Shown one piece after another: positions 22,799 to 31,445 of a stretch of DNA of 32,023 nucleotides. Every line of letters starts with the position of its first letter. Positions within the stretch are counted from its first letter, which is position 1. Position numbers and translations under genes: made by a program. The stretch is from an uncultured Oscillospiraceae bacterium (GTDB lineage Bacteria > Bacillota > Clostridia > Oscillospirales > Oscillospiraceae), in NCBI GenBank assembly GCA_910577915.1, contig CAJTOM010000021.1, positions 1 to 32,023 of the forward strand. Direction: 5' to 3'. Below the pieces are notes generated by a model, which saw only the letters and a program-made list of their open reading frames with translations, was not told the origin of the DNA and did not search any database.

Positions 22799-24066
22799 AT
22801 GTTTTCCTCCCTCCAGACGATGTTCCCATCCACCATGGTCAGCCGGCACACGCCGTACAGCTCCATACCGGCGAAGGGGGTGGCGCGGCCCATGGACTGG
22901 AAGTCCTCCGGGTTGACCACGAAGGGCCTGTCCAGGTCGAAGACGGTCAGGTCCGCCGGCTGGCCCTCCGCCAGGGGGGAGCCGAAGCCGAAGCGGCGGG
23001 CGGGGTTGGTGTGAAGCAGATCCACCAGACGCCCCAGGGGCAGGACGCCCTGCTTCACCAGGTGGGTGTACAGGGCGGCGAAGGCGGTCTCCAGCCCCAC
23101 CACGCCCATGAAGCTCCCCTCCAGCCCCCGGCTCTTCTCCTGGGCGGAGTGGGGGGCGTGGTCGGTGGCCACCATGTCGATGGTCCCGTCCAGCAGGCCC
23201 TGGAGGAGGGCGGCCCGGTCGGAGGCGGCGCGGAGGGGAGGATTCATCTTGAAGCGCCCGTCCTCCCGCAGGTCCTCGTCGCAGAGGATCAGGTAGTGGG
23301 GGGCGGTCTCGCAGGTGACGTCCACGCCCCGGGCCTTAGCCTCCCGGATGAGGGACACGCTCTCCTGGGCAGAGACGTGGCAGACGTGGTAGGCGCAGCC
23401 CGTCTCCTCCGCCAGGCGGAGGTCCCGGGCGATCTGGCCCCACTCGCTCTCGGAGCAGATGCCCCGGTGGCCGTGGGTCCGGGCGTAGGTCCCGTCGTGG
23501 ATATAGCCGCCGTTCAGAAGGCGGTTGTCCTCGCAGTGGGCGGCGATGAGCTTCCCCAGCCGCCGGGCCTCCGCCATGGCCGCGCGCATCTGCGCCTCGT
23601 CCTGCACCCCCCGGCCGTCGTCGGAGAAAGCGCACACGCGGGGGGCCAGCTCCGCCATGTCCGACAGGGCCTCGCCCCGCTCCCCGCAGGTGATGGCCCC
23701 GTAGGGGTGGACGTGGACGGCGGCATCGCGGGCGATGAGCGCCAGCTGGGGGGCCAGAGCGGCCAGGCAGTCCGGCACCGGGTCCAGGTTGGGCATGGGG
23801 CACACGTGGGTATAGCCGCCCCGGGCGGCGGAGAGGGAGCCGGTGCGGATGGTCTCCTTATAAGAAAACCCCGGCTCTCGCAGATGAACGTGAACATCAA
23901 CGAAACCGGGAAACACAGCGGCATTATGAAGATCAACGGCGCAAGCGCCGGGGAGACCGGCGAGATGGCGGGCAATGGAAACAATACGGCCCTCCGCAAT
24001 GGAGAGATCGGCGGGACGGAACTGGCCGTCCTGAAACAGCATAGCATTTTTCAGCAGATACGCCAA
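22795..24066 (-). CDS. pyrC: Dihydroorotase
   Basis: A 423-aa class I dihydroorotase, which cyclises carbamoyl aspartate to dihydroorotate. The metal motif DVHVHLREPG has H59 and H61, and TDHAPHS has D302 and H303. The length (about 425 aa) matches the Bacillus/Gram-positive type and not the shorter E. coli PyrC. It is the first gene of the pyr operon. The start is TTG (24066-24064) with AAGGAG eight bases upstream; no better ATG exists before the conserved sequence. A small CCGGC/GCCGG hairpin (24083-24097) lies in the roughly 40-nt leader directly before the ribosome site. Confidence 0.96.
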   Translation of the reverse strand: MAYLLKNAMLFQDGQFRPADLSIAEGRIVSIARHLAGLPGACAVDLHNAAVFPGFVDVHVHLREPGFSYKETIRTGSLSAARGGYTHVCPMPNLDPVPDCLAALAPQLALIARDAAVHVHPYGAITCGERGEALSDMAELAPRVCAFSDDGRGVQDEAQMRAAMAEARRLGKLIAAHCEDNRLLNGGYIHDGTYARTHGHRGICSESEWGQIARDLRLAEETGCAYHVCHVSAQESVSLIREAKARGVDVTCETAPHYLILCDEDLREDGRFKMNPPLRAASDRAALLQGLLDGTIDMVATDHAPHSAQEKSRGLEGSFMGVVGLETAFAALYTHLVKQGVLPLGRLVDLLHTNPARRFGFGSPLAEGQPADLTVFDLDRPFVVNPEDFQSMGRATPFAGMELYGVCRLTMVDGNIVWREENI

Positions 24067-24082
24067 GGTGCACGCTCCTTTC

Positions 24083-24097
24083 CCGGCGCGGGGCCGG
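24083..24097 (-). promoter_or_regulatory. Leader hairpin beside the pyrC ribosome site
   Basis: A 5-bp stem (CCGGC/GCCGG) with a GCGGG-complement loop sits two to three bases upstream of the AAGGAG of pyrC. It could modulate translation, as a nucleotide-dependent leader hairpin does for E. coli pyrC, but the ribosome site itself is not in the stem. Confidence 0.35.
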
Positions 24098-24113
24098 TAA
24101 GTTAATTGACGTT

Positions 24114-24142
24114 ATTATACTGGACGGATGGACGGCTGTCAA
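24114..24142 (-). promoter_or_regulatory. Consensus sigma-A promoter of the pyr operon
   Basis: Reading the minus strand, TTGACA (24142-24137), a 17-bp spacer and TATAAT (24119-24114) form a perfect sigma-A promoter. The transcript should start near 24107, leaving about 40 nt before pyrC. There is no room for a PyrR-type antiterminator/terminator leader. Confidence 0.88.
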
Positions 24143-24404
24143 TACGGAAATTGGGGGAGAGGGATTTTCCGCCCGTATGCACGATGCAGTTGTCAAGGTG
24201 CGCTCTGTGCGGTCTTCTTGACCCCGCCGCACGCGGCCCGGTACCTGGGCCTGGTCGCACTTACTTCCGGACTTGGCTACCGCGGTGGTGGTGCTCCCTA
24301 CAGTAGAGGGGGCGAAAAAGGCGGGAAGTTGTATAAAATGGTGCACCCGGCGGGAAATTTTTGCGGGGGAATGGGGGAAGCGCGGGGGCGGGACGGTTTT
24401 CCCC
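24143..24404. other. Non-coding block between divergent pyr and topoisomerase promoters
   Basis: About 260 bp without a credible gene. It contains several short inverted repeats, for example GGCCC with GGGCC around GGTACCT (about 24236-24252), a CCGCCGCACGCGG segment, and a TTGTATAAAAT stretch near 24328. The base pattern lacks codon periodicity on either strand. It may encode a small RNA or carry regulatory sites; nothing is recognised. Confidence 0.4.
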
Positions 24405-24433
24405 TTGCTATTGGGAGAAAAATTTGGTACACT
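24405..24433 (+). promoter_or_regulatory. Putative sigma-A promoter of the topoisomerase B-like gene
   Basis: TTGCTA (24405-24410), a 17-bp spacer and TACACT (24428-24433) lie about 90 bp before the start codon. Both hexamers differ from consensus at two positions, but the spacing is optimal. Confidence 0.5.
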
Positions 24434-24522
24434 GTAAAAAACGGACCGGCCGGAGGGGCCGGACGGGGCCGCGGGCCTCCGGGAGACCGGGCGCGCGGCA
24501 GAGCATGACTGGGGAGGAACCT

Positions 24523-26523
24523 ATGCCGGAAGAAAAAGCGCCGCGCTATGGCAACGAATCCATCAGCGCGCTGAAGGGAGCCGACCGGGTCCGCAAGCGG
24601 CCCGGCGTCATTTTCGGCTCCGACGGGCTGGAGGGCTGCGAGCACGCGGTTTTTGAAATTTTGTCCAACTCCATCGACGAGGCCAGGGAGGGACACGGGC
24701 GGCTTATCACCGTCACCCGCTACCTGGACCACAGCGTGGAGGTGGAGGACCAGGGCCGGGGCTGCCCGGTGGACTGGAACGAGAAGGAGAAGCGCTGGAA
24801 CTGGGAGCTTGTGTTCTGCGAGCTCTACGCCGGGGGCAAGTACGGCAACAACGAGGGGGAGAACTACGAGTACTCCCTGGGCCTCAACGGCCTGGGCTCC
24901 TGCGCCACCCAGTACGCCTCGGCGTATATGGACGTGACCGTCTGGCGGGACGGGTTCGAGTATCAGCTCCACTTCAAAAAGGGGAGCATCACGGGGAAGA
25001 AGGGACAGGAGCTGGAGAAAACCCCCCTGGCCCGGCGCAGAACCGGGACGCGCACCAGGTGGCTGCCGGATCTGGAGGTGTTCACCGACATCGACATACC
25101 GGCGGAGTACTTCGCCGGGGTGATGAAGCGCCAGGCGGTGGTCAACGCCGGCATCACCTTCCGGCTGCGGGTGGAGACGGCGGCGGGCAGGTACGAGACC
25201 ACGGAGTTCCTCTACGAGAACGGTATCGCCGACTACGTCCGGGAGCTGGCCGGGGAGGGGAGCCTCACGGAGCCGGTGTTCTGGGAGACGGAGCGGCGGG
25301 GCCGGGACCGGGAGGACAAGGACGAGTACAAGGTCAAGCTCTCCGCCGCCTGCTGCTTCTCCAACAGGGTCTCGGTGGTGGAGCACTACCACAACTCCAG
25401 CTGGCTCGAGCACGGGGGCAGCCCGGAGAAGGCCGCCAAATCCGCCTTTGTGGGGGCCATCGACGCATGGCTGCGCCAGAACGGCAAGTATCAGAAGGGT
25501 GAGAGCAAAATCACCTGGGGGGACGTGGAGGACTGCCTGGTACTGGTCTCCAGCAACTTCTCCACCCAGACCAGCTATGAGAACCAGACCAAAAAGGCCA
25601 TCACCAACAAGTTTGTCCAGGAGGCTATGGCGGAGTTCCTGAGAAGCCGGCTGGAGATCTACTTCATCGAGAACCCCGGCGGCGCCGGGCGCATCGCCGA
25701 ACAGGTGCTCATCAACAAGCGCTCCCGGGAGCAGGCGGAGAAGGCCAGGCTGAACGTCAAAAAGAAGCTCTCCGGGTCCATCGACATCGCCAACCGGGTG
25801 CAGAAGTTCGTGGACTGCCGGACCAGGGACGTCAGCCGCCGGGAGATCTATATTGTGGAGGGCGACTCCGCCCTGGGCAGCGTGAAGCTCAGCCGGGACG
25901 CGGAGTTCCAGGGGATCATGCCCGTGCGGGGCAAGATCCTCAACTGCCTGAAGGCGGACTACGCCCGGATCTTCAAAAGTGAGATCATCACCGATCTGAT
26001 GAAGGTCCTGGGCTGCGGGGTGGAGGTCCAGAACAAGCACGTGAAGGACCTGTCCACCTTCGATCTGGGGGCCCTGCGGTGGAGCAAGGTGGTCATCTGC
26101 ACCGACGCCGACGAGGACGGGTACCAGATCCGCACGCTGATCCTCACCATGCTCTACCGGCTCTGCCCCACGCTGATTCAGGAGGGGTATGTGTATATCG
26201 CCGAGTCCCCCCTCTTTGAGATCACCTGCGGGGAAAAGACCTGGTTCGCCTACACGGAGCGGGAGAAGACGGAGATCCTCCGGCAGCTGGAGGGGAAGAA
26301 GGTCAAGATCGACCGGTCCAAGGGCCTGGGCGAGAACGACCCGGATATGATGTGGCTGACCACCATGAACCCGGAGACCCGGCGGCTCATCAAGGTCATG
26401 CCCCAGGACGCGGAGGCCACCGCCCAGATGTTTGATATGCTGCTGGGGAACAACCTCCAGGGGCGGAAGGACTATATCGCCAGCGAGGGGTACAAGTTCC
26501 TGGATTTGGCGGATATATCGTAA
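24523..26523 (+). CDS. Divergent type IIA topoisomerase subunit B (GyrB/ParE-like)
   Basis: A 666-aa ATPase subunit of a type IIA topoisomerase. The GHKL domain has E45 (catalytic base) and N49 in EILSNSIDEA, and DQGRGCPVDW and LGLNGLGS for the G1 and lid motifs; the usual Asp before the Asn is Ser48. The TOPRIM domain has E446 in VEGDSA, PVRGKILN, and D528, D530, D532 in CTDADEDG. All residues for ATP hydrolysis and metal-assisted strand cleavage are thus present, but the sequence departs from normal GyrB and ParE at many usually fixed positions. The start at 24523 follows GGAGG by five bases. The A subunit lies 1.7 kb downstream across a secreted protein gene. It is likely a third, non-housekeeping enzyme. 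Confidence 0.9.
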   Translation: MPEEKAPRYGNESISALKGADRVRKRPGVIFGSDGLEGCEHAVFEILSNSIDEAREGHGRLITVTRYLDHSVEVEDQGRGCPVDWNEKEKRWNWELVFCELYAGGKYGNNEGENYEYSLGLNGLGSCATQYASAYMDVTVWRDGFEYQLHFKKGSITGKKGQELEKTPLARRRTGTRTRWLPDLEVFTDIDIPAEYFAGVMKRQAVVNAGITFRLRVETAAGRYETTEFLYENGIADYVRELAGEGSLTEPVFWETERRGRDREDKDEYKVKLSAACCFSNRVSVVEHYHNSSWLEHGGSPEKAAKSAFVGAIDAWLRQNGKYQKGESKITWGDVEDCLVLVSSNFSTQTSYENQTKKAITNKFVQEAMAEFLRSRLEIYFIENPGGAGRIAEQVLINKRSREQAEKARLNVKKKLSGSIDIANRVQKFVDCRTRDVSRREIYIVEGDSALGSVKLSRDAEFQGIMPVRGKILNCLKADYARIFKSEIITDLMKVLGCGVEVQNKHVKDLSTFDLGALRWSKVVICTDADEDGYQIRTLILTMLYRLCPTLIQEGYVYIAESPLFEITCGEKTWFAYTEREKTEILRQLEGKKVKIDRSKGLGENDPDMMWLTTMNPETRRLIKVMPQDAEATAQMFDMLLGNNLQGRKDYIASEGYKFLDLADIS

Positions 26524-26591
26524 TACGAGTCCCATCCGCCGGAGGGCGGTACCATAAAAACCATCTTGAGAGGAACAGAAAGGAGAGCCCT

Positions 26592-28016
26592 ATGAAAAAG
26601 CTTATTTCTCTGTGTCTGGCCCTGGTGCTGTCGCTGGCGCTGGCAGTGCCGGCCGCTGCCGCGGAAACCGGCGGCGTCAGCGTCATGGTCAACGGCGAGG
26701 CCGTCGCCTTCCCCGACGGGAACCCTGAGATCTCCGGCGGACGGACCATGGTTCCCATGCGGGCCGTGCTGGAGAAGCTGGGGGCCGAGGTGGAGTACAG
26801 CCATGAGACCAAGACCGTGGAGGCCGCCCTGGGCGATATTGCCCTCACCCACGTCATTGGAACCGACAAGATCGCTGTCGTCGGCGGAGAGGATCTGACC
26901 ATGGACGCCGCCTCCTATGTCAGCGGCGGCAGCACCATGGTGCCCCTGCGCTTCTTCTCCCAGGCCCTGGGCTATGAGGTCTACTGGGACGCCGGAGAGC
27001 GCACTGCCGTGGTCATCGACAAGCAGGGCCTCATCGCGGAGATGGACAAGGCCTTCACCATCCTCAACGACCTCCAGGCCAAGCAGACCCCCGCCGCCGG
27101 GAACCTGTCCATGGAGATGGACTTCTCCGGCTCCGCCAAGATCACGGCCCCCGGCATGGAGATGGATCTCCCCTTCTCCATCGATCTCTCCGGCGTCTAC
27201 GGCGAGAACGCGCTGAACTTCAGCGGCAAGATGGACCTGTCCATCCTCGCCCTGGTCCTGACCGCTGTGCCCGTGAACGCGGACGGAACCGGCCCCTCCG
27301 GGGAGGAGACCACCGCTGCGCTGAACCAGATGGCGGCGATGCTCAAGGATCTGGACTTTGAGATGATCTACAGTGACGGATCCATGTGGATGAAGCTCCC
27401 CGCCGTCACCGACCTGCTCCGGGCCCAGGGCGCCGAGATCCCCGAGGGGACTGTCTGGATGGATCTGGGCGGCGCGGACATGGGCGAGGTCTATGACCTC
27501 TACGATCTGAGCCTCTCCTCCGCCGGCGGCGTCACCATGGGCGGGATGATCTACGCCATGACGGAGTACAGCAGTCTGGACACCCCCGTGTACTTCTATG
27601 AAAACGCCACCCTGGCAGCCGAGATCCTGACGGCCCTGATGGGGGACGACACCTTCACCAAGGACGGCGACACCTACACCTGGAAGATGGACCAGGACAT
27701 GATGGACAAGCTGGCGGAGAGCCTAGGCGCTGAGGAGGTGGAGTTCCCCGGCGCCATGGAGATGACCATCAAGGAGGACGGCTCCTGCACGTTCAAGCTT
27801 GACGTGACGGACGAGGAGTTCTCCATGTCCATGAGCGGCGCCTCCACCGCCGCTGACAGCACCGTCGAGGGCAAGATCACCGTGAAGGACGTGTGCGACG
27901 TGACCTTCCAGGGCAGCGCCAAGGTCGCCCCCACGGAGGCCGCCCCCCTCGCCGCGCCCCCCGCCGGGGAGACGGTGGTGGATTTGGCCGGGACGCCCAT
28001 GCCCCTGGCGGCGTGA
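26592..28016 (+). CDS. Secreted copper-amine-oxidase-like stalk-domain protein
   Basis: A 474-aa exported protein with a signal peptide (1-24, ending PAAAA) and a stalk-type domain related to the N-terminal domain of copper amine oxidase. Two copies of its hallmark are visible: TMVPMRAVLEKLGAEVEY (about 52-69) and TMVPLRFFSQALGYEVYW (about 115-132). The rest (about 145-474) is acidic, rich in Met, Asp and Gly, and unrecognised; it repeats MEMDF/MEMDL-like strands and looks like a beta-rich lipid- or ligand-binding fold. No cell-wall anchor or TM segment follows. These domains are common on clostridial cell surfaces. The gene starts after AAAGGAGAG, 68 bp behind the topoisomerase B gene. Its place inside the topoisomerase cassette has no obvious functional reason. 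Confidence 0.85.
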   Translation: MKKLISLCLALVLSLALAVPAAAAETGGVSVMVNGEAVAFPDGNPEISGGRTMVPMRAVLEKLGAEVEYSHETKTVEAALGDIALTHVIGTDKIAVVGGEDLTMDAASYVSGGSTMVPLRFFSQALGYEVYWDAGERTAVVIDKQGLIAEMDKAFTILNDLQAKQTPAAGNLSMEMDFSGSAKITAPGMEMDLPFSIDLSGVYGENALNFSGKMDLSILALVLTAVPVNADGTGPSGEETTAALNQMAAMLKDLDFEMIYSDGSMWMKLPAVTDLLRAQGAEIPEGTVWMDLGGADMGEVYDLYDLSLSSAGGVTMGGMIYAMTEYSSLDTPVYFYENATLAAEILTALMGDDTFTKDGDTYTWKMDQDMMDKLAESLGAEEVEFPGAMEMTIKEDGSCTFKLDVTDEEFSMSMSGASTAADSTVEGKITVKDVCDVTFQGSAKVAPTEAAPLAAPPAGETVVDLAGTPMPLAA

Positions 28017-28042
28017 GGGCCGCCCCGCGAGAAAATTTTGAC

Positions 28043-28084
28043 GGGATGCCGGCCGCGCGCCCGCGGGCGCGCGGCCGGCATCCC
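28043..28084. repeat. Perfect 42-bp palindrome
   Basis: Two 21-bp arms without a spacer form a perfect GC-rich palindrome, centred between 28063 and 28064, 26 bp after the stalk gene stop. The core GCGCGCCCGCGGGCGCGC resembles the GC palindrome at 31446-31462. No U-tract follows. It may act as a terminator or as a REP-like element. The rest of the 194-bp gap to the next gene holds a small CCCGGTGACGGG hairpin (28158-28169) and an AAGGA ribosome site. Confidence 0.85.
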
Positions 28085-28210
28085 GCCTGCGGCGGCGGGA
28101 CGCACGGTTTTTCGAGAAAAGACGTTTCGAAAAGCAATTGCATGTTTTAGATGTTTGCCCGGTGACGGGAGTATACGTTTCATCGGAGATTTGTATAAGG
28201 AAAACGCGCT

Positions 28211-30445
28211 ATGCCAAAGAAGAAGCAGTCAGATGAATCCAAGCCCAGGGTCAGCAACCCCAACGTGATGGGCCTGCGGGCCGCCGTGCTGGAGCAGTCC
28301 ATCACCGACACCCTGGAGACCAACTACATGCCCTACGCCATGTCGGTCATCGTCTCCCGGGCCATCCCGGAGATCGACGGGTTCAAGCCCAGCCACCGCA
28401 AGCTCCTCTACACCATGTACAAGATGGGCCTGCTCACCGGGGCCAGGACCAAGTCCGCCAACATCGTGGGCCAGACCATGCGCCTCAATCCCCACGGCGA
28501 CGCGGCCATCTACGACACCATGGTCCGCCTCTCCAAGGGGTACGGGGCCCTGCTCCACCCCTTCGTGGACAGCAAGGGCAACTTCGGCAAGGTCTACTCC
28601 CGGGACATGGCCTGGGCCGCCAGCCGGTACACCGAGGCCAAGCTCTCCCCCATCTGCCAGGAGCTCTTCCGGGACCTGGACCAGGATGCGGTGGACTTCG
28701 TGGACAACTACGACAACACCATGAAGGAGCCGGTGCTTTTGCCGGCCTCCTTCCCCAACATCCTGGTCTCCGCCAACCAGGGCATCGCCGTGGGCATGGC
28801 CAGCCAGCTGTGCGGGTTCAACCTGGGGGAGGTGTGCGACGCGGCGGCGGCCTTCCTGAAAAACCCGGCCTGCGACCTGTCCTCCCTTCTGCTGGGGCCC
28901 GACTTCCCCACCGGCGGGGAGATCATCTACGACCGGGGGGCCATGGAGGAGGTCTACCGCACCGGGAGGGGATCTGTCAAAATCCGGGGGAAGTACCGGT
29001 ATGTGAAGAGCGAGAACCTCATTGAGATCTACGAGATTCCCTACACCACCACGGTGGAGGCCATTTTGGACAAGGTGGCGGAGCTGATCAAGGCGGGGAA
29101 GCTGCGGGAAGTCAGCGACATGCGGGACGAGACGGACCTGAACGGGCTGAAGCTGGCCGTGGACCTCAAACGGGGGGTGGACCCGGACAAGCTCATGGCC
29201 AAGCTCTTCAAGTCCACCACCCTCCAGGACGCCATCAGCTGCAATTTCAACGTCCTCATCGGCGGGATGCCCAGGGTCATGGGGGTGCGGGAGCTGCTGG
29301 AGGAGTGGTGCGCCTGGCGCACCGAGTGCGTGCGGCGGCGGGTGTACTTCGCCCTCAGCAAAAAAAAGGACAAGCTCCACCTCCTCAAGGGCCTCAAGCG
29401 GATCCTGCTGGACATCGACAAGGCCATCCGGATCATCCGGGAGACCGAGGGGGAGGCGGACGTGGTCCCCAACCTGATGATCGGCTTCGGCATCGACCAG
29501 GTGCAGGCGGAGTACGTGGCGGAGATCAAGCTGCGCAACATCAACAAGGAGTATATCCTCAAGCGGGTCCGGGAGACGGAGGCCCTGCGGGACGAGATCG
29601 AGGACCTGGAGGACCTGGCCGCCAATCCGGGCCGGATCAAAAAGGTCATCACCGGGGAGCTGGCGGAGGTGAAGAAGAAGTACGCCCAGCCCCGGCGGAC
29701 CGCCATCGTCTACGAGCACGAGATTGAGACCTTCGACGAGGCGGAGGAGACGCCGGAGTACCCGGTGAGCGTGTTCCTCTCCAGGGAGGGGTATTTTAAG
29801 AAGATCACCCCCCAGTCCCTGCGCATGGCGGACACCCAGAAGTACAAGGAGGGGGACGGGCCCAGCCAGAGCTTTGAGACAACCAGCCGGGCAGAGGTCA
29901 TGTTCTTCACCAGCCGGCAGCAGGTGTACAAGTGCCGCCTGAGCGACTTCGACGACAGCAAGGCCAGCGTGCTGGGGGACTATCTGCCCAGCAAGCTGGG
30001 CATGGACGAGGGGGAGAGCGTGGTGCACATGGTGCTGCCCGGGGACTACGCCGGGGCGCTGCTGTTCTTCTTTGAGAACGGGAAGGCGGCCAGGGTGGAT
30101 CTGAGCGCCTACGCCACCACCTCCAACCGGCGGAAGCTGACGGGGGCCTACAGCGACAAAAGCCCCCTGGCGGCCATGGTCCATTTGACGGAGGACCGGG
30201 AGCTGGCGCTGTTCTCCACGGAGCCCAGGGCGCTGATCTTCAGCACCGCCCTGCTGGCCCCCAAGACCACCCGGACCACCCAGGGGGTACAGGTGATGAC
30301 GCTGAAGCCCAAGCACCGGCTTGCGGAGGTCAGGACGGTGGAGGAGACCTCCATCACCAACCTGCCCCGGTACCGCTGCCGGACCGTTCCGGCGGCGGGG
30401 GCGCTCCTCAGAGAGGAGGACGGGGAGCAGATGCGCCTGCTGTGA
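28211..30445 (+). CDS. Divergent type IIA topoisomerase subunit A (GyrA/ParC-like)
   Basis: A 744-aa DNA-cleaving subunit. The catalytic Tyr is Y140 in SRYTEAKL, preceded by R139, and the domain start is IPEIDGFKPSHRKLLYTMY. The region matching the E. coli GyrA quinolone pocket reads NPHGDAAIYD: A98 replaces Ser83, whereas D102 (Asp87) is kept, and the His of HPHGD is Asn. A coiled-coil region (about 400-500) and a shortened C-terminal domain (about 510-735) with degenerate beta-propeller-like repeats follow; the GyrA-box QRRGGKG is absent, so wrapping and supercoiling like gyrase is unlikely. AAGGA precedes the start. It should pair with the B-like subunit at 24523. A decatenase or a special-purpose topoisomerase is the best reading. 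Confidence 0.9.
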   Translation: MPKKKQSDESKPRVSNPNVMGLRAAVLEQSITDTLETNYMPYAMSVIVSRAIPEIDGFKPSHRKLLYTMYKMGLLTGARTKSANIVGQTMRLNPHGDAAIYDTMVRLSKGYGALLHPFVDSKGNFGKVYSRDMAWAASRYTEAKLSPICQELFRDLDQDAVDFVDNYDNTMKEPVLLPASFPNILVSANQGIAVGMASQLCGFNLGEVCDAAAAFLKNPACDLSSLLLGPDFPTGGEIIYDRGAMEEVYRTGRGSVKIRGKYRYVKSENLIEIYEIPYTTTVEAILDKVAELIKAGKLREVSDMRDETDLNGLKLAVDLKRGVDPDKLMAKLFKSTTLQDAISCNFNVLIGGMPRVMGVRELLEEWCAWRTECVRRRVYFALSKKKDKLHLLKGLKRILLDIDKAIRIIRETEGEADVVPNLMIGFGIDQVQAEYVAEIKLRNINKEYILKRVRETEALRDEIEDLEDLAANPGRIKKVITGELAEVKKKYAQPRRTAIVYEHEIETFDEAEETPEYPVSVFLSREGYFKKITPQSLRMADTQKYKEGDGPSQSFETTSRAEVMFFTSRQQVYKCRLSDFDDSKASVLGDYLPSKLGMDEGESVVHMVLPGDYAGALLFFFENGKAARVDLSAYATTSNRRKLTGAYSDKSPLAAMVHLTEDRELALFSTEPRALIFSTALLAPKTTRTTQGVQVMTLKPKHRLAEVRTVEETSITNLPRYRCRTVPAAGALLREEDGEQMRLL

Positions 30446-30480
30446 GGCGCGGCCCGCTCCGGCAAAATCGAGATTTCCCC

Positions 30481-30509
30481 TTGCTCTTTTGGGGGAAGGG
30501 ATGTATAAT
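30481..30509 (+). promoter_or_regulatory. Sigma-A promoter of the YitT-family gene
   Basis: TTGCTC (30481-30486), a 17-bp spacer and a perfect TATAAT (30504-30509) lie 60 bp before the start codon. The gene is therefore likely transcribed independently of the topoisomerase genes. Confidence 0.75.
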
Positions 30510-30568
30510 GGGGGTGTATATACAAAAGCGGGACGGCAGGCCCCGCTCTTTTGGTGGAGGCAGGTTTT

Positions 30569-31441
30569 ATGAAGAGCAAAAATCCCATTCTGCGGCGGCT
30601 GTACGAGTACGGCGTGATCACCCTGGGCTGCGCCCTCTACGCGCTGTGCTTCAACTGGTGCTTTCAGCCCAACAACATCTCCATGGGGGGCTTCACCGGC
30701 GTGGCCCAGATCATCAACCACTTCTGTCCCACCTTCCCCATCGGCGTCACGGCCATCGTGCTGAATATCCCCCTGTTCTATCTGGGGGTGCGCCGGCAGG
30801 GGGTGCGGCTGCTGGTCTCGTCCCTGTACGCCATGAGCGTGGGGTCGCTGATGATCGACGCTTTGGCGGCAATATACACCTTCCAGCCCATGGAGCCCCT
30901 GCTGGGGTGCATCTACGGCGGGGTGATGCTGGGGGTGTCCATGGGGCTGATGCTGTCGGTGGGGGCCACCACCGGGGGCACGGAGCTGGCGGCCCGGCTT
31001 TTGAAGTACAAGCTCCACGGGCTGTCCATCGGGCGGCTGTGCCTGAGCATCGACGTGGTGGTTATTTTCCTGTACGCTCTGACCTTCCGCAACTTCAATA
31101 ACGCCCTCTACGGCATTGTGGCCATGTACATCTCCAGCCTGGCCATGGACGCGCTGGTCTATGGCTCCGTCAATGCCAAGATCGCCTACATCATCAGCTC
31201 CCGGAGCGGCGAGGTGGCCCGGCAGCTCCTGACCATGGATCTGGGGGTGACGCTCCTCAACGGGAAGGGGGGGTTCAGCGGCGACGAGAAGCAGGTGGTG
31301 CTGTGCGCCTTCAAGCGGAGTCAGATTGCCGCCATCAAGGCGGCGGTGACGGCCATTGACCGCAATGCGTTTATTATTGTCTGCGAGGCGCATGAGGTGC
31401 TGGGAGAGGGGTTCGGAGAGTATACGCCGGACAGCCTGTAG
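30569..31441 (+). CDS. YitT-family membrane protein (DUF2179)
   Basis: A 290-aa integral membrane protein with about five or six hydrophobic segments in residues 10-205 and a soluble C-terminal DUF2179 domain (about 225-285). Family hallmarks are visible: ALCFNWCFQPNNISMGGFTGVAQII near the N-terminus, SVGATTGGTELAARLL, and GKGGFSGDEKQVVLCAFKRSQI in the C-terminal domain. The transported substrate or role of YitT proteins is not established. The start at 30569 follows TGGAGG by eight bases; a GTG six codons earlier lies at that site. It has its own promoter. Confidence 0.93.
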   Translation: MKSKNPILRRLYEYGVITLGCALYALCFNWCFQPNNISMGGFTGVAQIINHFCPTFPIGVTAIVLNIPLFYLGVRRQGVRLLVSSLYAMSVGSLMIDALAAIYTFQPMEPLLGCIYGGVMLGVSMGLMLSVGATTGGTELAARLLKYKLHGLSIGRLCLSIDVVVIFLYALTFRNFNNALYGIVAMYISSLAMDALVYGSVNAKIAYIISSRSGEVARQLLTMDLGVTLLNGKGGFSGDEKQVVLCAFKRSQIAAIKAAVTAIDRNAFIIVCEAHEVLGEGFGEYTPDSL

Positions 31442-31445
31442 GCGG

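Noticed and set aside
28229..31393. A 1054-codon open frame on the minus strand
   Set aside because: It is antisense to the topoisomerase A-like and YitT genes, with no ribosome site and shadow-type composition.
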